In this document: positions 17,783 to 26,481 of the stretch, one piece after another
Numbering within the stretch: position 1 is the stretch's first letter
Layout: each line of letters opens with the position of its first letter
From: Anaerostipes sp.
GTDB taxonomy: Bacteria; Bacillota; Clostridia; Lachnospirales; Lachnospiraceae
DNA: 64,000 bases
Assembly: GCA_028697725.1 (NCBI GenBank)
Contig: JAQVEG010000007.1
Location: 20,556-84,555 of the forward strand
Reading direction: 5' to 3'
The notes under the pieces: generated by a model
Told to the model about the DNA's origin: nothing
Seen by the model: the letters and a program-made list of their open reading frames with translations, nothing else
Databases searched by the model: none
Translations under genes and position numbers: made by a program

Positions 17783-19069
17783 ATGGAAAATGAGATGATG
17801 TTAGTAGATTGGACAAGTGAGCGTAGAAAAGGAAAATTAATAGAGATTGATTATGTAAGAACATTTTTAGGGCATGAGATGATATTTGTACCTATTTATC
17901 AAGTGCTTGTTTTTTTCATGTCTTCAGATATTAGTTGGGGAAATCCATTTATGAAAAGTGTTATGGAGTCTATTGCATATAATGGAACAAAAATTATTGC
18001 CTACGACAATGGACCATTTCAAAAGTCAAAAGAAGAATATAAGACAATTTTAGAACGATGTGGATACCATCAAATTTTTGATGTTGTCACAGCACAGGAA
18101 TTAAATTGTAAAACAGAGAGTATGAAATTTTATAAAAAAATGCTAGAAACATATAATCCGCAAAATAAATTATGTGGAATGGTAGGAAGACATATGAATC
18201 TATATGCAAAGCTAAAACATATGCATTTCTTGGTATATTCTTCTCCAGATATTTATCCCGCAAGAAATATATATGTTAAGAAGAATCAGACAGAGAGTAT
18301 CATAGAACGATTTATTAATTTTCAACTGTTTGATGGACTTCGCACTGAAACTTTAGGATATCATTTTGGGTATAGTTTTGCAGGTATTTTTATGTATGAA
18401 TGGGCTCTTTATATACATAAAAAAGCAAATGGAAAACCTCTTTATTTTATGTGGAATGCAAGGCATGGGTATGAAGTTTACAAAGAAATATTTCCAAAAG
18501 ATAAGGCACGTATTGTATATGTAGATGCAGATACGAAAAATGATAAACATAGAGAGAAGTATTTACAAAATATTGTTTCAAAGGAAGCAGGATATTTTGT
18601 CAACGGAGACATTAGAAAACGTGCAAAATTCGAGCCAAAGTACCACGTAATTGAGCTTGTAAATTTATTTTCAAAAAAAGTGTTAGAGACTTATGGAAAT
18701 GAAATAGAACAAATGTTAGATGAGATGACTGGACACAGTGTATGTATATCAAAGATTAAGGAAGGGCAGCCCCATTGGAAGATACTTCGTCTCAGTGAGG
18801 AAGATGAAATAAAAAGGCATGAAGTAAAGCAAGGTTATATGGACTTTATAAAAGAGTTTCATACCTTTGCAAAAATACACCCTAGAATTCAGCGAGAGCT
18901 GTTAGAGAATCGAGGAGAATTTGCAGCTAAAGCGGTTGCTTATGGCTTTGATAAAAAAAGACAAGAAAAGAAACATTATAACTTTATCCAGTTGATAACG
19001 GAAACAAAAAAAGCTAAAAAATGCATTGGTTACGCAAGAAAAATATACAGAAAGGGAAGGAGAAAATAA
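17783..19069 (+). CDS. Degenerate HAD-like protein, paralogue of the COG5610-type HAD protein in the same operon
   Basis: This 428-residue protein is soluble. Reading it beside the 653-residue HAD protein at 22.9 kb shows a shared C-terminal pattern: LGYHFGYSFAGIFMYEWALYI then ARHGYEVYKEIF here, against YGYLAGGIMILGYVSWIHKQ then ARDGYIMKKVYDML there. Where the HAD protein has SDMY, KRSGKMY and HVGDN, this one has YDNG, CKTESMKFY and MVGRH, and no FDIFDTL segment exists near its N-terminus. It is therefore probably a catalytically dead partner or binding version. It begins a tightly packed operon; the next gene starts after one base. The function is unknown; a structural role in glycan synthesis is an inference. 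Confidence 0.6.
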   Translation: MENEMMLVDWTSERRKGKLIEIDYVRTFLGHEMIFVPIYQVLVFFMSSDISWGNPFMKSVMESIAYNGTKIIAYDNGPFQKSKEEYKTILERCGYHQIFDVVTAQELNCKTESMKFYKKMLETYNPQNKLCGMVGRHMNLYAKLKHMHFLVYSSPDIYPARNIYVKKNQTESIIERFINFQLFDGLRTETLGYHFGYSFAGIFMYEWALYIHKKANGKPLYFMWNARHGYEVYKEIFPKDKARIVYVDADTKNDKHREKYLQNIVSKEAGYFVNGDIRKRAKFEPKYHVIELVNLFSKKVLETYGNEIEQMLDEMTGHSVCISKIKEGQPHWKILRLSEEDEIKRHEVKQGYMDFIKEFHTFAKIHPRIQRELLENRGEFAAKAVAYGFDKKRQEKKHYNFIQLITETKKAKKCIGYARKIYRKGRRK

Positions 19070-19070
19070 T

Positions 19071-20708
19071 ATGATTTTATATTTAGGAGCATCACTTTAC
19101 CATATCCTTTGTTTTTCTGTCCACAAGATAATTCATCATCCCGAGGAAGAAGCTATGTTGATTGTTGGAGATAATATCTTCTCAAAAAATGGAATGGATG
19201 AATTAAAAACAGATATTATGGGATCGGGAATTTTTCAACGAATGGAGATTCTGAAATTTATTGAAGGAGCCTATCATAATCCAGTAAGGCTGGATGAGGA
19301 TTCAACCAAAGAGGATGTAAATCAATTTGTAAAAGAGAATAATGTGTGGGTGGAAAAATGGCTTTCAAAAAAAGAGATTCAGATGGAATCTATGACACAT
19401 ATTTATTCAGCCATTGATCATAGACACCTGGGGTTATATATTCTTTCAAAGCAAATGCCCTACGCATATTTTGAAGATGGAAATGGACTTCTTTCTCGTG
19501 AGTTTGTTCAGCTAGAGTTTCACAAAAATGCACAGTATGAGTCTTATGCCATTTGTAAGTTTTTAGGAGCACTTGGTCAAAATGACAGTGTGATTAAAAA
19601 GTATGCCAATTTGTCAGCGCAATTGCCAGGATTTCAAGATGATAAAGCAGAAGATTTTCAAGTGATTTCATTGTTTGAAACCTTATCAAAAGATATGCAG
19701 CAAATCATTTTCCATATGTATCATATGGAAGAGGTATTAGATTTTCATGGAACAAAACCAGTGTTATTTTTGACACGTTATGCAAAGTATATGAAAAATC
19801 CCACAGTAAATCGACACCATTTTATGGCAACTATTTTAGTTGACTTGTTTGGGGATCAAAGACCCCTTGTGTTAAAAGCACATCCGAGAGATTTTTCTGG
19901 GAGATATGCAGAAATTCTGCCAGATGCGAAAATTATGGCAAGACAGTTTCCATCGGAACTTTTACCCTTTGTTACAAAAGAGAAATATCAAAAGGTAATT
20001 ACCGTTGGCTCCACTGCAATTGATGCACTTACAGAGCGTGCAGAGGAAATCATTAAGCTAAATGAAACATTCGAGGATAAACTAAACCAGATTTACTCTT
20101 ATGTGGGAACGATTATGGCAATAAAAAGAGCATTTCCAGATATAAAAGAAGGAGAGATTGGATATGCTGGACCAATTCCAGAGTTTATAGCACCTTTGGG
20201 AATTGAATATTTAGGAATTTCCATAGAAGAAGCAGTGGAAGAAAAAGAATATAAGGTATTATGGCTGGATCAAAAGAATTACGGAATGTATCATGGAGAA
20301 AATTTATGCACCCTATATCCACAGTACATGGATAAGATAGACGAAGAAAAAATGTTTTATCTGGAAATGATGGTAAGGAAAACAAAAAAATCTAGTCTTG
20401 GATATGAGGGAGAAGAGATACTTTCTTTTCAATTTGGAAATCCCAAAAATAAAGAAAGATTAAAAGGATGGTCCAGGATTGAAATGTTTGAGTATACAAA
20501 AAGCAGAATGTCTGTATCAGAAATGCCAGAAAAGGAACAAGAATATAAAAGAGAATGTGACAAGATTCGAGAGTTACATGGAAAAATAGATTTGCCCCAA
20601 TTAGGTGAATCTGTGACAGAAGAAGATGTTTTTGCAATGAAGAAATTAAAAGAAAAAGTGAGGAAAATAAATGAAAACAGTAGCATTTGTACCAATGAAA
20701 TTAAATAA
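19071..20708 (+). CDS. Putative sialyltransferase-like glycosyltransferase (GT52/GT38-like)
   Basis: The 545-residue protein has the two motifs shared by bacterial sialyl- and polysialyltransferase families: an acidic-acidic-Gly site (YAYFEDGNGLLSRE, ~residue 138) and an HP site (LVLKAHPRDFSGRY, ~residue 265). A later VITVGSTAIDAL segment matches the C-terminal nucleotide-binding region. It is a paralogue of the protein at 24.9 kb; both share the N-terminal MILY-G-S-YH pattern and PSELLPFV/PSELLPYV. It is 38 bp overlapped with the CMP-sugar synthetase-like gene downstream, which supports use of a CMP-activated donor. The exact linkage and acceptor are unknown. Confidence 0.65.
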   Translation: MILYLGASLYHILCFSVHKIIHHPEEEAMLIVGDNIFSKNGMDELKTDIMGSGIFQRMEILKFIEGAYHNPVRLDEDSTKEDVNQFVKENNVWVEKWLSKKEIQMESMTHIYSAIDHRHLGLYILSKQMPYAYFEDGNGLLSREFVQLEFHKNAQYESYAICKFLGALGQNDSVIKKYANLSAQLPGFQDDKAEDFQVISLFETLSKDMQQIIFHMYHMEEVLDFHGTKPVLFLTRYAKYMKNPTVNRHHFMATILVDLFGDQRPLVLKAHPRDFSGRYAEILPDAKIMARQFPSELLPFVTKEKYQKVITVGSTAIDALTERAEEIIKLNETFEDKLNQIYSYVGTIMAIKRAFPDIKEGEIGYAGPIPEFIAPLGIEYLGISIEEAVEEKEYKVLWLDQKNYGMYHGENLCTLYPQYMDKIDEEKMFYLEMMVRKTKKSSLGYEGEEILSFQFGNPKNKERLKGWSRIEMFEYTKSRMSVSEMPEKEQEYKRECDKIRELHGKIDLPQLGESVTEEDVFAMKKLKEKVRKINENSSICTNEIK

Positions 20709-21339
20709 TGAAAGACTTCAAGGAAAGAATACAAAATCATTTTCAGGAGGAAAACCATTGTGCCATTATATCTTAAAGGCATTAAAAAAAGTAAAAGAGA
20801 TTGATGAAATCTATGTATATTGTTCTGATCCATCTATTTTATTTTATGTTCCAGAGGGGGTAAAATTCTTAAAACGTGATTCCGCATTAGATGGAAGTAA
20901 AGTAAAAATTAACGAAGTTTTAAGAGCATTTGCAGAAGATGTGGAGGCAGATACATACGTGCTTGCACATGCTACAGCGCCATTTATTAAAGCAGAAACA
21001 ATTGGAAGGGGAATACAGGGTATTGAATCAGGAGAATATGATTCTGCACTTACGGTACTTCGCCAGCAGGATTTTTTCTGGATGGATGGAAAGCCTTGGA
21101 ATTACGATGTAAAAGAGATTCCAAGAACTCAGGATATGAAGCCTCTATATCGAGAGACAACAGGATTGTATATTTATAAAAAGCATTTGATAACAGAAGA
21201 GAATCGCAGAATTGGAGATTGTCCGTTACTTCTTGAAGTAGATCAAGTAGAGGCGGTAGATATCAATGAACCAGAAGATTTTGTAGTAGCAGAAGCGTTG
21301 TATCATCAATGTGTAAAGGGGGCAAAAGAATATGAATAA
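20671..21339 (+). CDS. CMP-acylneuraminate/KDO-type cytidylyltransferase
   Basis: The 222-residue protein matches the acylneuraminate cytidylyltransferase fold: the N-terminal VAFVPMKLNNERLQGKNTK follows the family loop that binds CTP, GGKPLCHYILKAL and a conserved HATAPFI segment follow. It would convert a 3-deoxy-2-keto sugar acid and CTP to the CMP-sugar. The start overlaps the upstream glycosyltransferase by 38 bases, and the stop overlaps the aldolase gene by 8, implying coupled translation. No neuB-like PEP-dependent synthase or neuC-like epimerase is encoded in the window, so its keto acid must come from another route, perhaps the aldolase next door. Confidence 0.75.
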   Translation: MKTVAFVPMKLNNERLQGKNTKSFSGGKPLCHYILKALKKVKEIDEIYVYCSDPSILFYVPEGVKFLKRDSALDGSKVKINEVLRAFAEDVEADTYVLAHATAPFIKAETIGRGIQGIESGEYDSALTVLRQQDFFWMDGKPWNYDVKEIPRTQDMKPLYRETTGLYIYKKHLITEENRRIGDCPLLLEVDQVEAVDINEPEDFVVAEALYHQCVKGAKEYE

Positions 21340-22930
21340 AGTAGCGGTATTGGACTGTACCTTGCGAGATGGCGGCTATGTAAATAATTTTGAGTTTTCA
21401 GAAGCGACCATTAAGACAATCATTTCAAAATTAGGAAAAGCACATATGGATGTGATTGAATGTGGATTCTTAGAAGATACGGAATATGACAAGGACAGAT
21501 CAATTTATTCAAGAACAGAACAAATTGTGCCAATGATTGAAAAAAAGAGAAAAAGAAGTATGTATGTGGCTATGATTGTCACAGGGAAAATGCCTGCATC
21601 AAAAGTGAGTCCAAGAACGGAAGATGGAATTGATGGAATTCGTGTAACTTTTCATAAGAAAGAGATAGACGAAGCCTTTGCTCTTGGCTACGCATTAATG
21701 GATAAGGGATATGAAGTGTTTATGCAGCCAGTGGGAACTACAACATACAAAGATAGTGAAATCTTAGATTTAATTGAACGAATCAATGAAATGAAACCAT
21801 ACGCATTTTATCTCGTGGATACTCTTGGGAAATTGTATATAAAACAGCTAATGAAATTATTTTATTTGGTAGATGATAATTTAGATGAGGACATTGTCAT
21901 TGGATATCATTCTCATAATAATTTACAGTTATCTTTTTCTAATGCTCAGGCATTGATTCAAAATAGAGGAAAAAGAAGTGTAATGATAGATGGTTCTGTC
22001 CTTGGAATGGGACGAGGTGCAGGAAATTTATGCAGTGAAATTATGGTGCAGTATATCAATGAAAATATGGAATACAGATATCATACAGATAATTTAATTG
22101 AATTAATTGACGATTATATTAATCCAATTTCTTATGTACATCCATGGGGATATCGTGCAAGTTATTTTCTTGCGGCGACCAATAACTGTCATCCCAATTA
22201 TGTGAATTTTCTTTTAGATAAGCAGACATTAAACGTAAAACGTCTCCATCAAGTATTAAAGAAAATTCCAGAAAATGAAAGAGCATTATACAATGAAAAA
22301 TTGATTTCATCTTTGTATATGAATTTTCAGGAAAATGAAGTGGATGATTCCAAAGCATTAAAGAAAATGGAAGATTGGATAAAGGGAAAAGACTTAGTCG
22401 TGGTTGCTCCAGGAAAGAGTTTGTTAGATGAGCGGGAGACAATTGAAAAGTTTTTAAAGAATGACAATCAATTTATATTAACGGTAAATTGTATTCCAGA
22501 TGGTATGAAACCAGATGCACTGTTTATTAGCAATCAAAAAAGATATCATAATTTAAAGCAGGAATATGACCTTGGAAACCTTGATTTCCCTATAATAAAG
22601 ACATCCAATATTAGTACAGGGGGAAAGAATTTAAATACAGTAAATTATGCAGATTTGGTAATGGAAGATCCTATGATTTCTGATAATGCAGGACTTATGA
22701 TGTTTAATTTACTAATTCGAATTGGAGTTGAAAAAATGAGTCTTATTGGATTTGACGGATATCACACCAATGTAGAACGAAATTACTTTGCACCAAAAAT
22801 GATTAACAGTGCAGAACGGGATAATTTAAGGAAAATCAATAAACATATTATGAAGCAGTTAGAAGTTGTAAAATCACAAATTGAGATTACATATATTACA
22901 TCATCTGTTTATAATGGGAGCCAAGAATAA
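21332..22930 (+). CDS. HMGL-type aldolase fused to a sialyltransferase/MptE-like domain
   Basis: Residues ~1-300 form a pyruvate-aldolase/HMG-CoA-lyase-like TIM barrel: DCTLRDGGYVNNFEFS at the N-terminus and GYHSHNNLQLSFSNA near residue 190 give the metal-binding Arg-Asp and His-x-His residues. The His that acts as base in 4-hydroxy-2-oxovalerate aldolases (after RDG) is a Tyr here. Residues ~345-532 form a second Rossmann domain with VVVAPGKSLLDE, LTVNCIPDG and LIGFDGYHTN, reminiscent of GT42 sialyltransferases and the DUF115/MptE-like fold. It sits between the CMP-sugar synthetase and HAD genes with overlaps on both sides. A role in making or transferring a keto-acid sugar is inferred from neighbours. 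Confidence 0.65.
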   Translation: MNKVAVLDCTLRDGGYVNNFEFSEATIKTIISKLGKAHMDVIECGFLEDTEYDKDRSIYSRTEQIVPMIEKKRKRSMYVAMIVTGKMPASKVSPRTEDGIDGIRVTFHKKEIDEAFALGYALMDKGYEVFMQPVGTTTYKDSEILDLIERINEMKPYAFYLVDTLGKLYIKQLMKLFYLVDDNLDEDIVIGYHSHNNLQLSFSNAQALIQNRGKRSVMIDGSVLGMGRGAGNLCSEIMVQYINENMEYRYHTDNLIELIDDYINPISYVHPWGYRASYFLAATNNCHPNYVNFLLDKQTLNVKRLHQVLKKIPENERALYNEKLISSLYMNFQENEVDDSKALKKMEDWIKGKDLVVVAPGKSLLDERETIEKFLKNDNQFILTVNCIPDGMKPDALFISNQKRYHNLKQEYDLGNLDFPIIKTSNISTGGKNLNTVNYADLVMEDPMISDNAGLMMFNLLIRIGVEKMSLIGFDGYHTNVERNYFAPKMINSAERDNLRKINKHIMKQLEVVKSQIEITYITSSVYNGSQE

Positions 22931-24891
22931 TGTATAGTAAAGTAAAAAATAAAATTAATATAGTTAGAAAACGTCTGGCATGGAATAAAACTTCTGTAAA
23001 GGATATAGCAAAGGAAGAGGAAAAAGCAAAACGAACGAAAAGTACAGTGCTAGCAAGAAAGCTCCTTGAATATGATGTTATTTCCTTTGATATCTTTGAT
23101 ACTTTAATTGTAAGAACATTAGATAAACCAACGGACGTATTTTTAACAGTGGGTCAAAAACTGGGACTATTAAATTACACCACCATTCGCAGGGAAGCAG
23201 AGCTTGCTCTTCGGGATGAAAGAGAGGCAAAGGATGGAAGTCGTGAAGTAACCTTTGAACAAATATATGATTACATGGAAAAATATTGTGGAATTCCAAA
23301 AGAAGAAGGGATGAAAACAGAATTTGAAATGGAGCAAAAGTTCTGCATTGCAAATCCATATATGAAGGAAGTTTTTGATTTGTTAGTGAACTTTGGAAAG
23401 ACCGTAATTATTGTATCTGACATGTATTTTCCAGAGGATATGATGAGAAATCTGTTAAGTTCTTGTGGATATGAAGGATACGATAAATTATTTGTGTCTT
23501 GTGATTATGGATATGGAAAACGTTCTGGAAAAATGTATCAGAAAATATCCAAAGATTATCTGAATGGGCGCAGTGTAATTCATGTGGGAGACAACGAGGA
23601 AGTAGACCGGAATATGGCAAAAGAAAATGGATGGAATACTTGGTGGTATGAAGATATCCGAACAGCGGGAGATTTGTTTCGTCCGCGTCTTATGTCTCCT
23701 TGTGTGGGAAGTGCCTATAGGGCAATGGCAAATATTAAAATGCATTCCGGCGCATTTCAGACAAAAAAAGAACTTTTACCAAGATATCAATATGGATATC
23801 TTGCTGGAGGAATCATGATTCTTGGATATGTTTCATGGATTCATAAACAGGCAGTACAAGAAGGCATGGACAAGATTTTGTTTATTGCACGAGATGGATA
23901 TATTATGAAGAAAGTCTATGATATGCTGTATCAAGACATTCCGTCTGAATATGTTTATTTATCAAGAAATGCAGCACTAAAACTTACTTGGAACTTTAAT
24001 CAGTATGAGTTGTTGAAGCAGTTTGTGACGCGAAGAGCTGAATCGGAAAAACCTTATACTGTAGAAGAAATATTTATTTCTCTTGAAATAGAGCATCTCT
24101 TAGAGACAGCAATAAAAGATGGATGGAATAAGGCAAAGGAGATAAAGGAAGAGGAAGATGCAAAAAAGCTAAAGGAATGGATTGTCTCTCACTGGGAGGA
24201 TGTTTCTAAGGTTTATGAGACATCACAAAAAGCATTCCGAAAATATATAAGTCCTATGCTGAAAGGGTGTCATCATGTTGCGGCCGTTGATACTGGATGG
24301 AGAGGTACTTGTCCAGTGGCACTAAAACATTTGATTGAAAAAGAGTGGGGATTGGACTGTGAAGTTACGGGGATGATGATTGGTTCTTGTAAATATAAGC
24401 AAAATAATACACTTCCATTGATTCAGTCAGGAAGTCTGCGAACTTATATTTTCTCGCCTATTTATAATGATCATCTTGCTAGATTTCATTATAAAAACAA
24501 TTTAATTCATAATACATGTGTGGAGTTTATTACAGCTGCACCACATCCATCAGTGTACAATTTTTATTTGGATGAAGAAGGGGAATATAAAATTGAGTTT
24601 GAATATCCAGAAGTAGAGAACTATGAAATTACAAAAGAGATTCAAGAAGGAGTTATGGATTTTGTCTCTGATTACAAAAAATATTACCAAGGAGTTCACA
24701 GCTTTTTTGATATTTCCGGATTGGATGCCTATTGGCCTCTTCGTTATGTTATGGAAAAAAGATTTGATATTGCAGTGAGAAAACCGTTAAAGGATTATGT
24801 GTATAACAAGTATGTAGGTGGATTGGAAGGAAAAGGATTCATGTCAACTTTTGAAGATATGTGTGTAGAAGAATTGGAGGCAAAGGAATGA
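22930..24891 (+). CDS. HAD-superfamily protein of the COG5610 type in a glycan locus
   Basis: The 653-residue protein carries a HAD domain (residues ~45-225): FDIFDTL with nucleophile Asp54, IIVSDMYF (motif II), KRSGKMY (motif III) and HVGDNEEVD (motif IV). Two residues after the nucleophile is a Phe, not the Asp of typical phosphatases, so chemistry may differ. A long C-terminal region (~260-650) holds FIARDGYIMKKVYDML and is shared in part with the degenerate paralogue at 17.8 kb. Proteins of this group are common in polysaccharide clusters. Overlaps at both ends (TAATG and ATGA) place it within the operon. Its biochemical function is not established. Confidence 0.7.
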   Translation: MYSKVKNKINIVRKRLAWNKTSVKDIAKEEEKAKRTKSTVLARKLLEYDVISFDIFDTLIVRTLDKPTDVFLTVGQKLGLLNYTTIRREAELALRDEREAKDGSREVTFEQIYDYMEKYCGIPKEEGMKTEFEMEQKFCIANPYMKEVFDLLVNFGKTVIIVSDMYFPEDMMRNLLSSCGYEGYDKLFVSCDYGYGKRSGKMYQKISKDYLNGRSVIHVGDNEEVDRNMAKENGWNTWWYEDIRTAGDLFRPRLMSPCVGSAYRAMANIKMHSGAFQTKKELLPRYQYGYLAGGIMILGYVSWIHKQAVQEGMDKILFIARDGYIMKKVYDMLYQDIPSEYVYLSRNAALKLTWNFNQYELLKQFVTRRAESEKPYTVEEIFISLEIEHLLETAIKDGWNKAKEIKEEEDAKKLKEWIVSHWEDVSKVYETSQKAFRKYISPMLKGCHHVAAVDTGWRGTCPVALKHLIEKEWGLDCEVTGMMIGSCKYKQNNTLPLIQSGSLRTYIFSPIYNDHLARFHYKNNLIHNTCVEFITAAPHPSVYNFYLDEEGEYKIEFEYPEVENYEITKEIQEGVMDFVSDYKKYYQGVHSFFDISGLDAYWPLRYVMEKRFDIAVRKPLKDYVYNKYVGGLEGKGFMSTFEDMCVEELEAKE

Positions 24892-26381
24892 TTCTATATT
24901 ATGGGGTTACAAGTTATCATGTTCTTTGCTGTATGCTTCACAAAATGAAATGGAATGCAAATGAGGAAGCACGTTTGTATATTTCTAATACACATCCAGA
25001 ATGTGAAAAACTTATAGAGGCAGTAAAAACGGGGAATATTTTCTCAGATGTTGATAGGTTTCTAGATAAGGGAAGAATGCTTCCGTTTAAGAAGAAATAT
25101 GGAAAGAATCCAAGCAGAGAGCAGTTAATGAAGCTTACACAACAGTTATGTCAGGAGGTAGAAAGGGATCTGCCATTTGACCCAAATAAAATGAAAGAGT
25201 ATAACATTTGTGGAGATCAGTATGGTCTGGGAATCTGGTTGATTTGTAAAGGAAAAGAGTACAACTATTTTGAAGAAGGGTGTGGGGTATATACAAGAAG
25301 TCATCTTCTTCTTGAAAACTTAAAGCGATTAAACCCATTCCAGCATGATTTGGCATTAGAGTATCAGTGTATGGGACAAAACAAAAAAATCAAGAAAAAA
25401 TTTGTAGAGTTTTCTTCTCAGGAAGGAATCTTTGATAAAGAACATTGTGTTGATTTTTCAGTAAAAAATATTTTAAAAGAATTATCTCAAGAAGAGTTAA
25501 GTCAAGTCTTGGGGGTTTTTCAAGTACCAGAGGAAAAACATGGAGAAAAGGAATCGGTGTTACTTCTTACACAGCAGTTTGTTAATATGGGATTTCTCAC
25601 AGTGGAGCAGGAAAAAGAAATGTATGATTATATGTTGGATTTCTTTGCACCAAAAGCATCTCTTTATGTAAAACCTCATCCAAGCGACTGGCAGGGGCTG
25701 TATAAAAAGTGGTATCCAGAGGCAACAGTATTTGAGAGATTTATGCCGTCAGAGTTACTGCCATATGTGATTGATCAAATATTTTCTAAGGGAATCACAG
25801 TGTCATCTACCTCGATTTTTGGATTGGAACCATATTTGGAGGAGATTGTGTGTTTGGACTCATCTTTTGAAGAGGCTTATACCCAGCTGCCTAAATATTA
25901 TGTGGCAGGAGAGCTGGTAAAAACTCTTGAACATGCAGATGTGAAGGTTCGATATGAAGGAGAATTTTCAAGATTATTTGATACTATGACACAGGACATA
26001 TGCAGCCATGGAGAAAAAGAAGTTTTAATTTCCAGTGAATGCAAATGTTCTAACGCAGATTTGATTATTTATCTAAATCCGGAAAATAAGGATGTACTCT
26101 TGGAAGAATGGATGGAACAAGATGAAAATATTGTGCCGCTACCAATAGAAATTATAGATATGGAAACAGGAAGAGAAGAGATAGAGTTTATTTTCTGTTA
26201 TTGTAAAGATGAAGAATTGAGAAAAAAACTGGCAGATTTGGAGGTGGGAAAAGTGTTAAAAAAATCAAAAAAAGAGATTGTGGTAGAACAAGAATATTAT
26301 AAAAGAAAATGTCTTGCCTTGGAAGGTATGCTAAGAGCAACCAACCAAAGGGTGGAAGAGTTAAAACAAAAAATAAAGTAA
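24888..26381 (+). CDS. Second putative sialyltransferase-like glycosyltransferase
   Basis: This 497-residue protein is a paralogue of the one at 19.1 kb. It shows YNYFEEGCGVYTRS (acidic-acidic-Gly motif, ~residue 127), YVKPHPSDWQGLY (HP motif, ~residue 262), FMPSELLPYV and a SSTSIFGLEP segment that corresponds to the donor-binding region. The start is ATG 24888 overlapping the preceding stop, with GGAGG upstream; an earlier in-frame codon is inside the HAD gene. A coiled-coil-like C-terminus ends the operon before a strong terminator. Two copies in one locus suggest either two successive linkages or a heteromeric enzyme. Confidence 0.63.
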   Translation: MILYYGVTSYHVLCCMLHKMKWNANEEARLYISNTHPECEKLIEAVKTGNIFSDVDRFLDKGRMLPFKKKYGKNPSREQLMKLTQQLCQEVERDLPFDPNKMKEYNICGDQYGLGIWLICKGKEYNYFEEGCGVYTRSHLLLENLKRLNPFQHDLALEYQCMGQNKKIKKKFVEFSSQEGIFDKEHCVDFSVKNILKELSQEELSQVLGVFQVPEEKHGEKESVLLLTQQFVNMGFLTVEQEKEMYDYMLDFFAPKASLYVKPHPSDWQGLYKKWYPEATVFERFMPSELLPYVIDQIFSKGITVSSTSIFGLEPYLEEIVCLDSSFEEAYTQLPKYYVAGELVKTLEHADVKVRYEGEFSRLFDTMTQDICSHGEKEVLISSECKCSNADLIIYLNPENKDVLLEEWMEQDENIVPLPIEIIDMETGREEIEFIFCYCKDEELRKKLADLEVGKVLKKSKKEIVVEQEYYKRKCLALEGMLRATNQRVEELKQKIK

Positions 26382-26402
26382 GGGAAGGATTATTTATTTG
26401 AA

Positions 26403-26447
26403 AAATCCTGAATTGATGTTACAATAGCATTGATTTAGGGTTTTTTT
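26403..26447 (+). terminator. Strong intrinsic terminator of the glycan operon
   Basis: A 16-bp stem with four G-U pairs, AAATCCTGAATTGATG against CATTGATTTAGGGTTT, surrounds a 9-base loop and is followed by seven T residues. Confidence 0.88.
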
Positions 26448-26481
26448 ATATATTAAGACATGAATGAAAAGGGGTTGAAAA

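Noticed and set aside
26398..26425. TTGAAA-N16-TACAAT as a promoter for the metallophosphoesterase
   Set aside because: The boxes lie within the stem-loop of a strong terminator, and spacing is short; chance match is likelier.
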